Source of the DNA: Omphiscola glabra
Taxonomy: Eukaryota; Mollusca; Gastropoda; Lymnaeidae
Assembly (NCBI GenBank): GCA_964017045.1
Contig: OZ024807.1
Location: 13,215,241-13,279,240 of the forward strand
Length of the DNA stretch: 64,000 nt
Direction of reading: 5' to 3'
This document shows, in pieces, positions 1 through 12,109 of this stretch. A model generated the notes under the pieces. The model saw only the letters and a list, made by a program, of their open reading frames with translations. It was not told where the DNA came from and searched no databases. The translations under genes were made by a program, and so were the position numbers. The first letter of the stretch is position 1. Each line of letters opens with the position of its first letter.

Positions 1-2420
1 AATTGTTGTGGGTTTTGTTCAGTTTTTTTAGGGTTTGGGGGAATGAAAACCTTAATAATGTTAATAATTCAATTTTTTATTACTGTACAATTATTTTTGT
101 TTAGGACAAATATGTAATGCAAGTACATGGCCAAATGACCCCCAGCTATAGAACCTTCACATAGGTCAGCAAGTACACACTTTTATAAACAGGTTGTTAA
201 TTAAAACTATTTATTTTCAATGAAATATTACGTTTAACTTATATTTACATGTATTTGCTGCCAATCTATTACCTTTGCTATACCTCTATGGTGTGCACAT
301 CCCTCTGATGAGCTACACCTCAGGATGAGCGACACCTGGCTCAGGAAGAACAGTGTCAGATCCATAAATGTACCAGTGTGTGTAGGGTGAGGTGTGGGGG
401 GATACAAGCGGCAAAATGCAAAACTGTAGATCTTTCTTCCCCCCCCCCCCCCCAAAAAAAAAATCTGCCACTCAGCAATTCTGAAAGTAAAAACTGTGCC
501 TCATTGTACACTTAAACTCAAGCATAGATCATTAAATGAAAGGTAGGATTCAGGTTGTATGTAAATTACTTGCTCAGGCATATTTCCTGTTTGTTGATGC
601 ATTTATAATGTTTTCAGAAATAATCACCTGCTAATTATAATCCAAAACCTGGATTGTTCTGCATGATTGGCTATGGCATTTATCTGGGCTTTATGGATTG
701 TCTTGTTTTTTAGTGAATAGCTTTCTACTCTAATCCTCTCACTACATTGTCTGTTCATCCAAAATTAATATTTGACACTTAGTTTACACCCTTTATATTT
801 ATTATGTGCTGTAGAGATAGAAATCTGAACCCATCTTGTGTTGGTCCATTGGTCTAATTGATAAGTTGTCCTAATCAATCAAATAGAAATAACACTGTGA
901 GGGCAAGGAGGTGTTACAAATTGAGTGGGGTTTTCCTTAAATTTCATTTTTCCAACTTGAAAATAGATAGGAAATTTTTAGTTCAATCAGAAAGCTGAAA
1001 CGAAAGAAAACTTGCTTTTTTTTTTTAATTTATATATACCTGAATCAAATTGTAAAATTCTCTGAGTCACACTGGATGAATGTGGAAGATTGTAGCAGGC
1101 AATTAGTGCTGGCAGCCAATTGTGCCATTCATCTCCCTTTGATGCATACTCCTACACCAAGTTACAATTGTTAAGAGCCAGCTCTGAAAAATTAAACTGC
1201 CATATTTATACCATATCCTGAGTTGTCTATATCTGAATCTGCATTCCACTCTCTAACAGCAACGGGTTCAGTTCATTTAAAACCCAAGATGGAATTTTAA
1301 TTTCAATGTTAACTACTCTAATTTGTTGAATTTACTAGACAATGATTGAGGTTCTCACTATCAGGGATTTTTAAAAAATCAAGTTCTGGTGGAAAGATAA
1401 TTCTTTAGTGAAATAAGAGAATTTGAGCACAGATAAGTTATTCTTTTGTATAAAACTTTAATTTTTTTAATTTGCTTTTTATTATGGAGTTAATACACAA
1501 CACCCACTGAAAGCTGACACTGAAAATAAATGCAAAACTATTTTTTTTTAAATTGATCCCATTATTTTCACGTTACAGAAAGGATCTATTTTTTAAAAAT
1601 GAACAAAGATTTTAAACTAAAATCACATTCATTTTTTTTTTTTAAACTTCAACCTTAAAGTTGAAATAACATGTTAAGATTTGATTTTTAAATTATTGTT
1701 TAAAAAGTATATTTACTGCCAGTAATTTGTTCAACTCTTAAAGCTGTTATTTCTCAAACATGAGTCCCAAGAGCAATTTAATTCCATTATAATTATATAT
1801 TAATTTTTTTATTCTGCAAAATGATCATTTGTGGTTTGGGCAAACATAGCCATGTGCACTCAGCCTTACTCTTCCCTACATAAATCCACTGATTAAAAAT
1901 TTGGTGTGCCCATTATTTGCTGTCTTATTTCAACAGCTTTGGTGTCACTGGTAGACCAAGAACTTACCTGCCTGATTGCACATCAAAAATTGTATCTAAA
2001 TATTGTGCATTACACATGGAAAAATTATATAACATTTAATCTGGATAAAACGTGATGTTATCTTGATGTGTTAATGCATGATGGTGTACTGTAGAAAATT
2101 AATGAAATTCTCAGATAAAATAAGGATTGCATTATCGTACATGTGAAAGTAAAGACTGAGTGTACATAACATGTTCAGACTTTGTGCATATGAAAGTGAA
2201 AGGAAAGTTTAAGGGCATATGTCATGTGAGATTGACCTAATTTAAGTTTGCATCTGGTATTTGACGTCTTCAGAATAAATTGTTACGAATTATATTTTTA
2301 AAAATTATTACTGTTAATTTTTTTTTTTATTCATCTGTTCAAGTAAGAGAAGTTTTATTTTATGGTTTGAATATGATATTTAATATAAAATTAAATGCTT
2401 TTTATTAAAATGATATTATA
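1..2420. other. AT-rich non-coding stretch
   Basis: I see no credible coding exon here. The sequence is AT-rich with poly(T) and poly(A) runs and a C-tract at about 438-453. The only ORFs are short, low-complexity and resemble no family I know. Confidence 0.5.
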
Positions 2421-2439
2421 CTATACAATATGGATATGT

Positions 2440-2625
2440 GCATGACTGTAAGATGTGCATATATGACATGGATATAACTTTTGTATAGTCTTGGATGGGG
2501 AGAGTATATTTTTGTATTGTGCACGATGGCGAAAGTATGTTTTTGTATGGTCTATTATGGTGACAGTATATTTGTGTATGGTGTATAATGGTGAGAATAT
2601 ATTTTGTGTATTTTTCAAGAATGAG
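2440..2625. repeat. Degenerate ~31-33 bp tandem repeat
   Basis: A unit of the form GTATATTTTTGTAT followed by a short spacer ending in GATGGNGA recurs about four to five times with many substitutions. It looks like an old minisatellite. Confidence 0.5.
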
Positions 2626-2929
2626 TGTTCTATTTAGAACAGATGAAATAATCTATTTATATGTGTGACAGAAGTATCACAAATGCGTGGCATGTGTAAC
2701 GAAATTATACCCTTGTATGGTGACCAGTACAGTTCCTCTTTAGAGCATAGTTCAGATGTACAGATGTCAAGTGATATTTCATATAAAGCTGCAATGATCA
2801 GATGAAGATTGTAAGACGCCATCCATGTGAAAATGTATTTGACAATTATGCCGACAGTAAAACATTGTCTCTATTTCCTGTTGTTCAGCTGTGTTCAATG
2901 ATTTGGGTCCTGACCATCTGCTTCCACAC

Positions 2930-3143
2930 TGGGTTACGGAAAACTGATCGAACAGAAATTTGGTCTAATCTTTTTTTCAGATCACACGTTAAAATATTCG
3001 TCAAATTTCTTTCTTTTTGAACACACTATACTATGTAGTAAAACAAAATAATGGGTTCAAAAAGAAATTTGACGCAAAATTTTAACGTGTGAACTGAAAA
3101 AAAGAATCAACCAAATATCCGCTGATCAATTTTCCACCCACGA
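2930..3143. mobile_element. Foldback/MITE-like inverted repeat
   Basis: Two arms of roughly 90 bp (about 2930-3022 and 3053-3143) are imperfect reverse complements around a 30-bp loop. Both contain the block CACACGTTAAAAT next to a CTTTTTTTCAG stretch and a shared TCAAATTTCTTT block. The arrangement is that of a foldback or long-TIR MITE. I cannot place the outer ends or a target-site duplication with certainty. Confidence 0.65.
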
Positions 3144-3149
3144 AATTTC

Positions 3150-4610
3150 TTTCAAACAAATTTCCGGATACGTCCATGCTGTCTGTCATCTCACACTGGC
3201 TTATTTAACATGAGCGTGCAAACATCTATTTTTTTATTTTTTTTTGAAAGAAATCCTGTTTTTCATGCCTGTATTAAAAGAAACAAATAACTTTCTTAGC
3301 AAATTTGAAATTATCCAACTACATTGAGGCACTTGTTGATTTAACAATGGAGCTGTGAAACGTTGAGTTGAAAATATGTCAAACTAAAGACACACACACA
3401 CACGTAAACACCCACACACATACGTACACATACACAAAAAGAATAAATTTACCAGTTCTATATTAGAGATCACAATCACAGGATCTTTCTTTTTTCTTAT
3501 AAATGTCATAAGAGTAAGAGTGATGTCTATAGGATCTTATTATACTACTGATGTCCACTACATATTACTTTTCTGCATCACCTAAATAATATAGGACTTT
3601 GAACAAAAGAGATGAAATCAGACTTTGAAATATGAGCGTAAAGATTATTTTTGTTTATTAACTCAACAAAATTTATAACTGTTTTTTCTAAACAAACGTT
3701 GATATTTTGATATTGATTTAATTTAATGGGAAGGAAAAAATAATTACTAAGGACAACAAAATAGCAATAATAAGCCAAGATATTTTAACAACTTTGCCAA
3801 AATGTTTCTATAACTAGTCATATTATTATAAGGATTCTTTATTAAAACATTAAACAGGATTCTTTTCTCCATTTGCAATGAGCCAAATAAGAGATCTGTT
3901 TTATCCTTGACCTTTTAAGTAATGCAGATTTTCCACACACAAAAAAAAGCCAATTGTTGGATAACCATTCTTGAAGTAACTATGATTTTCTAGAACGCCT
4001 ACAGCTTAAGTCTCCATGTCATGAGTTAACAATGGAACCGTCATGTCAATAGGTCTCCCTCCCTTGTGTTTTAGTTTCCTTTTGTTTTTCCCAGAGGGCG
4101 CGAACGTCATGTGATATGGCATTGTTTCATCCTGGCCTAAAGAAACAATTCGTTCGTTGAAAATACATGAAAACTATCAAATCTATTCATCTTGTCTGTG
4201 GATTTTTTTCTCCTTCAACTCATTGTATGTAAAGATAACAGAGCAACGCCAAAATATAATTATCGTTTTTTTTTTTTTTTTTTTTTTTTTTTGCATTGAA
4301 CACAGTCGAAGCCACAGATATCGGTCGTCCAAAAAAAAATTACAAGTTACTTCTATAATCTCTTGCTTTTATTTAAATGATGCCACGTTTACCCACTAGT
4401 TGCCAGACATTTAGTAGTATGAAACCAATATGTACGAAGGAATTTGGTTTGAAAAAAAGTTCGTTTCAAATAAAATATGTTGGCAGCAGAGATTAATTTT
4501 TTTTTAGAGGAAGGTGCTAGTGCTAGTGAGAAATGTGGAAAATTTTAACTTTTAAATAAACTTTATTTTAGTTTGAATAATTTTCCTTCTTACAAATTAG
4601 TTTTATTATA
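3150..4610. other. Non-coding, with CA repeats and poly(T)
   Basis: No gene seen. There is a CA-rich microsatellite at about 3390-3435 and a long T homopolymer at about 4266-4293. Confidence 0.5.
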
Positions 4611-4619
4611 ATAGGCTAT

Positions 4620-6200
4620 AAGTATAAGAGAAGGGCAGACAGATAAAACCATTACAATTAGAAACTGCACTTGTGAAAAAAGTAAATCAATTCAAATACC
4701 TAGGCTCCTTAATGAATGAAAGAAACGAATTACTAACATAAATTAAATAAATAATATATTCAAAATGCAGGGGTGCATTTTGGTGCATACTTGAATTTGG
4801 TATATCTTTCAGGTAATTCTGAAAAAAAAGGGGGGGATTTGGCACATTCCTATGCGAAGCGCTAAAATTAGCCATTATTAGAAATATCTTTTATTTGCTT
4901 CAACCCAACATGAACTAAATACATTCCAATTGAGGCGTCCTTGCGGGTATGCATTTTCTGTAGCTTAATATCACCTATTACATCTTTATAGTCCCCAGTA
5001 AATTTTTGATAAATTAAAAATAAAGTAATACATTTTAGCAAATATTTCAAATTAAGTTTTGAAACATTCTACACTTGGAAGAGTAACGGAAGAAATGCTA
5101 GTTTCAAAAATGTATGTTTCACTTAACCTTAGAAACATCGTGTGAGCTCAGCAATCCCTACAACTGCAGTGGGCCTCGGATATTTTAGGGCTTTAAGATG
5201 TGATGTGGATATTGCCTTTTTTTAAATCATCTTTCAAAGCAAGGTGGAGGCGGACAAAACCAAAAAGTGGCAAAAGGGACCTAGAAAAGTCGAGTGACAA
5301 CTCTGCTTGACGTAGTTGTGTTTTGAAAATATTTTTTTATATTACTAAATAGCATGTGGCTTTCATTTAAAAAATAATAATAATTAAAACCCCTTTTGGG
5401 GGGGGGGGGGGGGGGTTATCTAATAAATGAACTTCTAAAATGAAGGTAAAAAAGTTACCATCACAAAAAAATAATTTCTAACATCATTTTATATGCTAAA
5501 CACAAATGAAAAAAATAAATCTATAATAATCAACTTACGTGCAATAATCAACTTTGCTAAATATTTCCACGTTTTACCATAGTCAAAAAATAAGAGAAAA
5601 AACTGTTAAGTAGAAAGGTCTATGAATTTTTATCTAAACTGGTCATTTGTATGAATCGTATATAAACAGTATTATTATGTAAAGAAGACTTGAGCTGTTT
5701 ACAAAATAGTAGAAATTTCCCAATATTCAGTTGATGTATTTTTTTTTAATTCTTCTTTTTAAACCACTCCATTTTCTTATATGCCTGTGAGTCCTGGACA
5801 TTAACAGCAGAACTTGAAAAGAAAATAAAGGCAATGAAGATGATATGTTTCAGAGGCATTCTTGGCATCTGCTATAGCGACCATATCACCAATGAACAAG
5901 CAAAAGTAACTGGGCAGTACGATGACCTCCTGACGTCTGTAACAAAGCGCAAACTTGAATGGTATGGCCACGTGACCAGAAAACAAGGGCTCGCCAAAGA
6001 AATCTTGCAAGGCACAACTAGAGGAGGAAGAAGAAGAGGAAGACAGAGAAAAAGGTGGGAAGATAACATCAAATAATGGACGGGATTACAACTAGGCGAT
6101 GCTATGCATAGGGCAGGAGACCGAGAGGAATGGAGAAGAATAGTTTTTATGTCATCTGTGGCACCCCAACGATCGAAAGACTACGGGACATGATGATGAA
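4620..6200 (+). mobile_element. RTE-like LINE remnant, interrupted
   Basis: Two pieces of one reverse-transcriptase reading direction are visible. At about 4675-4730 the frame reads VNQFKYLGSLMNE, the conserved block after the catalytic domain of this LINE type. From about 5771 the frame reads FLYACESWTLTAELEKKIKA and then a typical C-terminal tail with KLEWYGHVTRKQGLAKEI and a basic RGRQRKRWEDNIK stretch. A TAA at 6074-6076 breaks the frame, after which the expected tail (DREEWRRIV, then APQRSKDYG) continues to a TGATGATGA 3' end near 6200. About 1 kb of unrelated AT-rich sequence with a G-tract (5398-5416) separates the two pieces. The copy is dead. The family call rests on recognised RT C-terminal motifs and the TGA-type 3' tail. 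Confidence 0.8.
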
Positions 6201-6204
6201 CCTT

Positions 6205-7125
6205 TTTTCAGATAAATTGAACATTGCCACTTAAATATACTTTAAAACATTTTCCCCCCAAAATCCACAGACTTTATTTTAAATTGACAAATTAGGAATA
6301 AGAATTTATTCTAAAACAAATATCAACACACAAAAAATGAAATTGGCATGATAATCGAAATGCTAATTCATCTTCTCTATTTTAGCTTTCTGATAGCTTC
6401 CCATCTTGAAAAAATATTCTTTTTTAAAATTTTAAAAACAATCCTTGCAAACAGATTTAGGGTGGGGGGGGGGGGGGGCAGGTGGGATTTTAATATTGGC
6501 TAAATATTTCTTTTAACCTCTGTTATTCAGGAAACTTTGTTACAAACGTAGAACGTTTAAAGATAACACAAATGTTTTCGATATAATAATTAATGAAATG
6601 TGCACTATTTGTATGTGCCCGCTAAATTCTTATTTTAAAAAAAATCTCTCAAACTTTTTAAGCTTCCATTTTATAAACTCAGCATTTATGGAATCGAGTA
6701 CATTTATAGTTATGCCAATAAAAATATTTTTGAAAGGCTATTATCATCATACAATTAATAATTAATATCTATCCCTATTTTAAAATTATTTTTTTAAATG
6801 AGATATAATTAAAACATAGAGTATAGACTGCGTATGTTTGATACTTGGCAAGATATATTATTAGAATTGTAGTCCTTGATGTCTTAATTAAAATTTGTGA
6901 ATTTGCAACAACAAAAAAGAATAAAAATACTGATAAGTGCGAACAACGGGAAGTAAGCCTTCGGCTAGAAGCGGCCAGTAAGAATATTTTAATCGAATAC
7001 TATAAGCCTTTAATTAACAAGATTAGCCTTAAATTTACGGATCATCAAATATATCGAGCGCAGCGATATTTAATAGATTCTACTAATTACTAATTGTAAT
7101 CGGATAAAGCACCAGTTACTATTCT
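6205..7125. other. Non-coding spacer
   Basis: No gene seen. AT-rich, with a G-tract at about 6463-6478. The 82-codon ORF at 6845-7093 has no recognisable family. Confidence 0.45.
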
Positions 7126-7276
7126 CTTAAAACTGTTTAAAAATGACTATTTAGTCGTTTTTAATTTTAAATATAAATAATCATTCTAATGTTTTTACCT
7201 ATTTTGCTCGGGGGGGGGGGGGGGGGCACTTGACTTTCCCAGGGGGGGGGGACTGGGGCTACCCCCCCCCCCCCCC
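7126..7276. repeat. Dispersed repeat copy 1, with G-run and C-run
   Basis: This block shares GACTATTTAGTCGTTTTTAA, the TTTTACNTATTTTGCT stretch and a G-tract/CACTTGACTTTCCC/G-tract tail with a second copy at 8115-8246. In this copy an uninterrupted G-run (about 7211-7226) is followed by a second G-run and then a C-run (7262-7276). Complementary homopolymers therefore lie within 70 bp. Confidence 0.6.
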
Positions 7277-7959
7277 GAGAGATGCCTGAAAGAAAACCTG
7301 CCCGCAAGTGCCATAGGTTCAACTGGCAATGTTGGTCATGATCAAATAGCAATTCTAGAAAACACATTTATTTATTTAAGAGAAACGTTCTGTGTGTCTG
7401 TTAAGGGAAAGGGGGGGGGGGGGGATTTAAAGTTGTAATAACATGAAAAAAACAACAACATGGCATTAAAAATTTACATACATTGATTTAATTTTTTTTT
7501 AAAAGCTGTGTGAAAAATGTTTGTGTTCTATAATATGGTCACGGCCCCAAATGAGGTCCAAAATATTTTAAAAGATAAATCTGTCCGTTTCTCGTACTTT
7601 CCTTCTAAGGTCAATCAAGTGAAGGCCCTAAAGTGAATAGTGAAGTTGCTTGTCTTTCAAACTACGAGATGGAGATGTTAGCATTTCTGCTTGCCATACC
7701 CATATTTATTATGGTATAACCTCATCGTTCACCGTCAACACCGTCGGTAAGATCTTGCAGACCACAACTTTGCAACTTGATGCAACCATTACACGTGTGC
7801 AATTATTTAACAAATACAGAGAAGAAAGATTTGACTCACCAATGTCCACTGCAATGGAAATAGCACCAGAAACGAACGTAGATCCGGTGTTCTAAGAACG
7901 CATCAAAGGGCGAAGAAAGGGACAGTTTGAATATGTACTTAGACACGAGAACATCAGAA

Positions 7960-8075
7960 GGCTGAAGAATCTTGACAGATTTGCGTCTAATGCCTCCTGT
8001 CTTCCAACCCCCCAGTTCATAATACCTTCGCTGAGTAGCCTTTGCAACCAGTGAAGTATACCCTTTAAAACCATG
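7960..8075 (+). mobile_element. LINE-A (jockey/CR1-like) 3' fragment
   Basis: The segment from CTTGACAGATTTGCGTCTAA to the CAACCAGTGAAGTATAC block matches, in the opposite orientation, the end of the RT frame and start of the 3' UTR in the LINE at 42752-43596. It is diverged and truncated at both ends. It sits between the two copies of the dispersed repeat. Confidence 0.6.
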
Positions 8076-8114
8076 CACAGTTACATCGCAAACCCCACTA
8101 CAAAACATAGGATC

Positions 8115-8246
8115 TTTTAAAACAGTTTAAAAATGACTATTTAGTCGTTTTTAATTAAAAAAATATATAATCGTTCTATTGTTTTTACTTATTTTGCTTC
8201 GGGGGGACACTTGACTTTCCCCCGGGGGGGGGGGGCACTGGGGCTA
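8115..8246. repeat. Dispersed repeat copy 2
   Basis: Second copy of the block at 7126-7276, in direct orientation and about 990 bp away. The first 40 bp are nearly identical, and the G-tract near 8226-8235 is also kept. The pair may be two insertions of one MITE-like element or a local duplication. Confidence 0.6.
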
Positions 8247-8689
8247 AGCCATCACCCGGGTGCGAATCGCGGCGCTGCGTGCCTGGGTCCATTTTGACTA
8301 ATGCTATTCGGATGTCATTTGTAGTAGTTTATTTTAGTTAAAATGAAGAATTAAGTTTAAAAACGTATTGTACATTCAATTATCTTTTATTTGATACATC
8401 ATTTGGTCTTACAAACCCAACAATAATATTTTAAATCGGTTTTTAATCCAAACCTCTCAATTCTGGTACCCGGGTACCAATAGCCACTTCGTTTTAATTT
8501 TTACTGTTTCAGTTAATATAGGCCTACTTAGAATTGTCCAACCATATCGTATTTGGTATCAATGGAAAGCTTTATTTCTCAGAATGTAGATAAATATAGC
8601 TTCCTGTTACTTACAAATGTTACTGAACACTGATATTCGGTTAGACAGAGCAGTGTGTAGGCCTACTATGTATATATGCAAATTTTCAA

Positions 8690-8739
8690 TTTGGTGTCAC
8701 TTGCGGTCCGCACCCCCGAAACCCCTAGCTACGCCACTG
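8690..8739. mobile_element. hAT-MITE terminus (partial)
   Basis: The sequence ends in CCCTAGCTACGCCACTG, the reverse complement of the CAGTGGCGTAGCTAGGG terminus typical of small hAT elements, a relative of which is seen complete at 44974-45144. I found no matching opposite end nearby, so this is probably a truncated copy. Confidence 0.4.
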
Positions 8740-8881
8740 TGATACGCTTATATGTGGCCCTATCAATGCTACAAACAGCTCTGTCCATATTATGTCAATT
8801 ATGTCATCTTAAAGCATGGGATCATTTTGATAAAGTTTATATATCAAGTTGCAGAGAAATATAATTAAGTTTTAAAATAGT

Positions 8882-11760
8882 CATAGTGTGTGTGTGTAGT
8901 TGTGTGTGTTGGGGGAGGGGGCGCGGCGTTTCAAAATCATTTGGCAATTGATGTGTATCTTAGTTATTTAAAGCAGAGTAGTTATTTTTTTTTTAAATTT
9001 TAATCTTAGCAGCTCGTGTTCTCATTGACTTAACTCGATGAGTTATTTAACATTTGTTAGGCTAACCATTTGGTCGTTTTTATTTTATTTTATCACATTT
9101 GTATTATTATTAAATAAACAACATTCGTGTAAATAGTTTAAATTAATATAAAAACACAAAGTTTATTTAATTATGAAATGAATATTATATATTTACAAAA
9201 ATATTTCCATGTAGTTATAATTTTTATTTAATTAAAAAAAACTTTAAAATATATTTATTTAATTGTATGCTTTTAAACATCTGTCTTCTTTTTTTAAATG
9301 CTATATTTTATTTTAATATATTTGTTTTCTTAGTTTCAAATGGCTACGCTACTTTTGTATAAAGTAAAGCCAAGGATTTTATCGATTAACTAGACAGCTT
9401 TTGTCAACACAAAAAAATACCAACAATTTTCTTGTTTCAAAGACATAATGTAAAATTTGCTTATCATTATTTGATTTATTAAATAATTAAGTATCTTATG
9501 CACATCGGGATTTAGTGTTTAAATGGTAAACATTTGATTAACTTGATCTTGACATGTGAAATTGTCAAGCAACGATACACGTCCAGCCAGGCAACAACGC
9601 CATCCTCATCGAGCATCGGCATCTCGATATTTAAAGTAATTATTTGTTAATACGAATCACCTTAACATTTGTTCGGCCTTGCTTTGCTTGAAAATATGTA
9701 GATTTTGAAAAAAAATCCTTAGATTAGAAATCTCAGTCCAATGATTTGTTTCCCATGATAAAGTTTAGCTTGGACAATGAAATAATTGTCTAAAAAGGCC
9801 TGACTCAACTGACTGAGACTGCCCTGAGGCTGAAGTAAATAACAAGGCCTAGGCTTATACATTTATTCTAATGAAGACTAAAGACACTTACACTTAAATA
9901 TCTATATCCCATTTAACTATATTTAATATGCCAAAAAATTTATTTATTTTTTATTTTGTAACTGATACTATCCTTAAAGTTAGTACCCAACATCTCCTAC
10001 TAAACTAACCTTCGATTCTCAGATTCAGATATTGAATAATTGATTGCCTTTTTACCTATTATTCCTAATGAGGTCCGTCAAGCTTATATTCTAGTTAGAT
10101 TTTGTCAGCTTAAAATTAAACTGTTTGCTTGCAGTTCTTATATAATTCCCAAAAGTTCATAAGGCTTCATATTGAATTGAACTAAAAAAGAAAATTGACT
10201 AGTGATACTATTGTCCAGTCCAGAGTCTAGACTAAACAATAGTAAAGAGTGCAAGTGCAGGCACAGGAGTAAAGTGCCTTGTACTTGTAATCATTATCAT
10301 CCACATAATTCTGGTGTTAACTCATTGAGATTAACTTGTAAAAAAATTCAGGATATTCTTGACATGTGAAACTCATAAAAAATTTTTAAGACAAATTAAC
10401 TTTAACATTTAAAGCATGATAACTTACAACTATGCCAGTAAATCTTTGTTCCCAATCAAAGATATTGCAGTATAAGTGTTTAGTCACCTTATTTATGAAT
10501 AAGTATTTACTATTAGAGTAGTTTTGATTGCTGTTAAAAATGTTTCTGGTTTTGAGAAAAACCTACAAAGAAAATGTGCTGGTAAATTATGTGAGCATAT
10601 CTTTATTTATATAAGCCATATCCAAATACCACTCACTGACTGACAGATTATGATAATTAAAAAAATCAAGCCCTATGAATTTGAAATTTTCCATGGTGAT
10701 TCCTTTTAAAACTCTAGCCGTAAGCTGACAAGTTTTAAAAAATTATAATTCAGCTTTTAATTAGTCTTAAATGACCAAAGTGGTCCAAAGTACGAAACAT
10801 ATGCAAAAGCTGTTGTTTGTTTCAGCAGCGTATATTTTGGTTTGTGTTTTATGTCATATTTTATGTGTTTAGCACTGCAGTTCAATATACACTATTTTTT
10901 GTGTGCAAATGGTGCGCATCCCACAATGACAGGGAGTTTGACAGGGCCTCAGACTACCCAATACTTGTTAAAAGAACTATTACCCATTAAATTTTGCCTT
11001 GGGAAGACAATCATCAAATCACATGGATTAATTAGACATCGTATTTCTTTTACCATGGCCAGTTTTATGGTAGAAGCTCACATGTTAGTTCATCCCATGA
11101 TCCCCATCTGCTTACACCCAACAGGAGAACAATCGCTTCATTAAATTTGTTCCCCATTTCTCTTTATTTACGTTATTGTTCTTTGCTTTGATTTTTATGA
11201 CAGTTAACTGACTAGATTTAAATATAATAACATGAAAAAAGTATTGACAATTTTTTTTATATTGCCCTTGTAAATGAAACACATGTACACATTATTTGTT
11301 AACATTCATCGACCACAACCCCCTACATCCACCCAGTACTGAAATACAGGTGTCATTCTCTAGTATATATGTAATAATATATTATAAAGCCATTATTGTT
11401 ACAAGAACTAATCAATCTATATGAATTTAAATTTATGCATACTACAATTTTAAGAAAATCATTAGTATCAATATTTACTCAAAATCATTTGTTAACACAC
11501 ATTTTATTATTTTATTGTGGAAACATATTTTTTTAATGTTAACCCAGCTAATCATATTGTTACAATATTTATTTTTTGCAAAAGGTTTTTTTACTAAATA
11601 AAAATACATTAAAATACCAAAAAATGTATCTTAAGAGTTAATATATATTTTTTTAATGTTGCAAACTTAAAATTTCATGACACAATTATTAGAATATCAA
11701 GGTTCTAACTTGGGTCTATCAAAAGACAGGGAGACTGTTAGCTCATTATTCATATATTCA
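8882..11760. other. Non-coding; possible upstream UTR exon region
   Basis: No coding exon recognised. GT-rich microsatellite at about 8887-8911. The 100-codon ORF at 10842-11144 is preceded by an acceptor-like TTTGTTTCAG but resembles no protein I know. A locally GC-richer patch at about 9570-9635 ends in a GTAATT donor-like site and could be a non-coding first exon of the downstream zinc-finger gene. That is speculation. Confidence 0.35.
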
Positions 11761-11787
11761 CCACTCTTTTTTCTCCTATCTTTTCAG

Positions 11788-12109
11788 AGGATATCCTTGG
11801 CAGTGCTGATAATTTGTTAAAACTTACAGCAATGAACCAAACACCTTTCCCATTCAACTGTCCTGATATATAGCCTCTGCTGAGCCTTATCTACTTCATA
11901 CACTCAACAATGTGATAGATGTACAAGTCATATTTATCTCATCTTATTTTGACCACCTCCAGCTGAACAACAACTTTAGTAGAATATATGCGATAAATTC
12001 AATAAAAATCACCACAAGTAAAATCAGTCACCCTGTAAATTGATACTACATACATTTGCAACACGGCTTTCTTTTTACCTGTCTGCCGGTAACGGCTCTT
12101 GCCAAAAAA
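11788..12109 (+). other. Probable 5' UTR part of the zinc-finger exon, with uORF
   Basis: A strong acceptor (pyrimidine tract then TTTTCAG, AG at 11786-11787) precedes this stretch, and no other good acceptor lies between it and the start codon at 12110. It probably begins the last exon. It contains an upstream ORF of 13 codons plus stop (11832-11873), which could lower translation of the main frame. Confidence 0.5.

Noticed and set aside
10842..11144. 100-codon ORF with an acceptor-like site upstream
   Set aside because: No recognisable family and codon composition like the AT-rich background.
12056..12109. Upstream 18-codon extension of the zinc-finger frame
   Set aside because: It begins at TTG, not ATG; the ATG at 12110 has good context.
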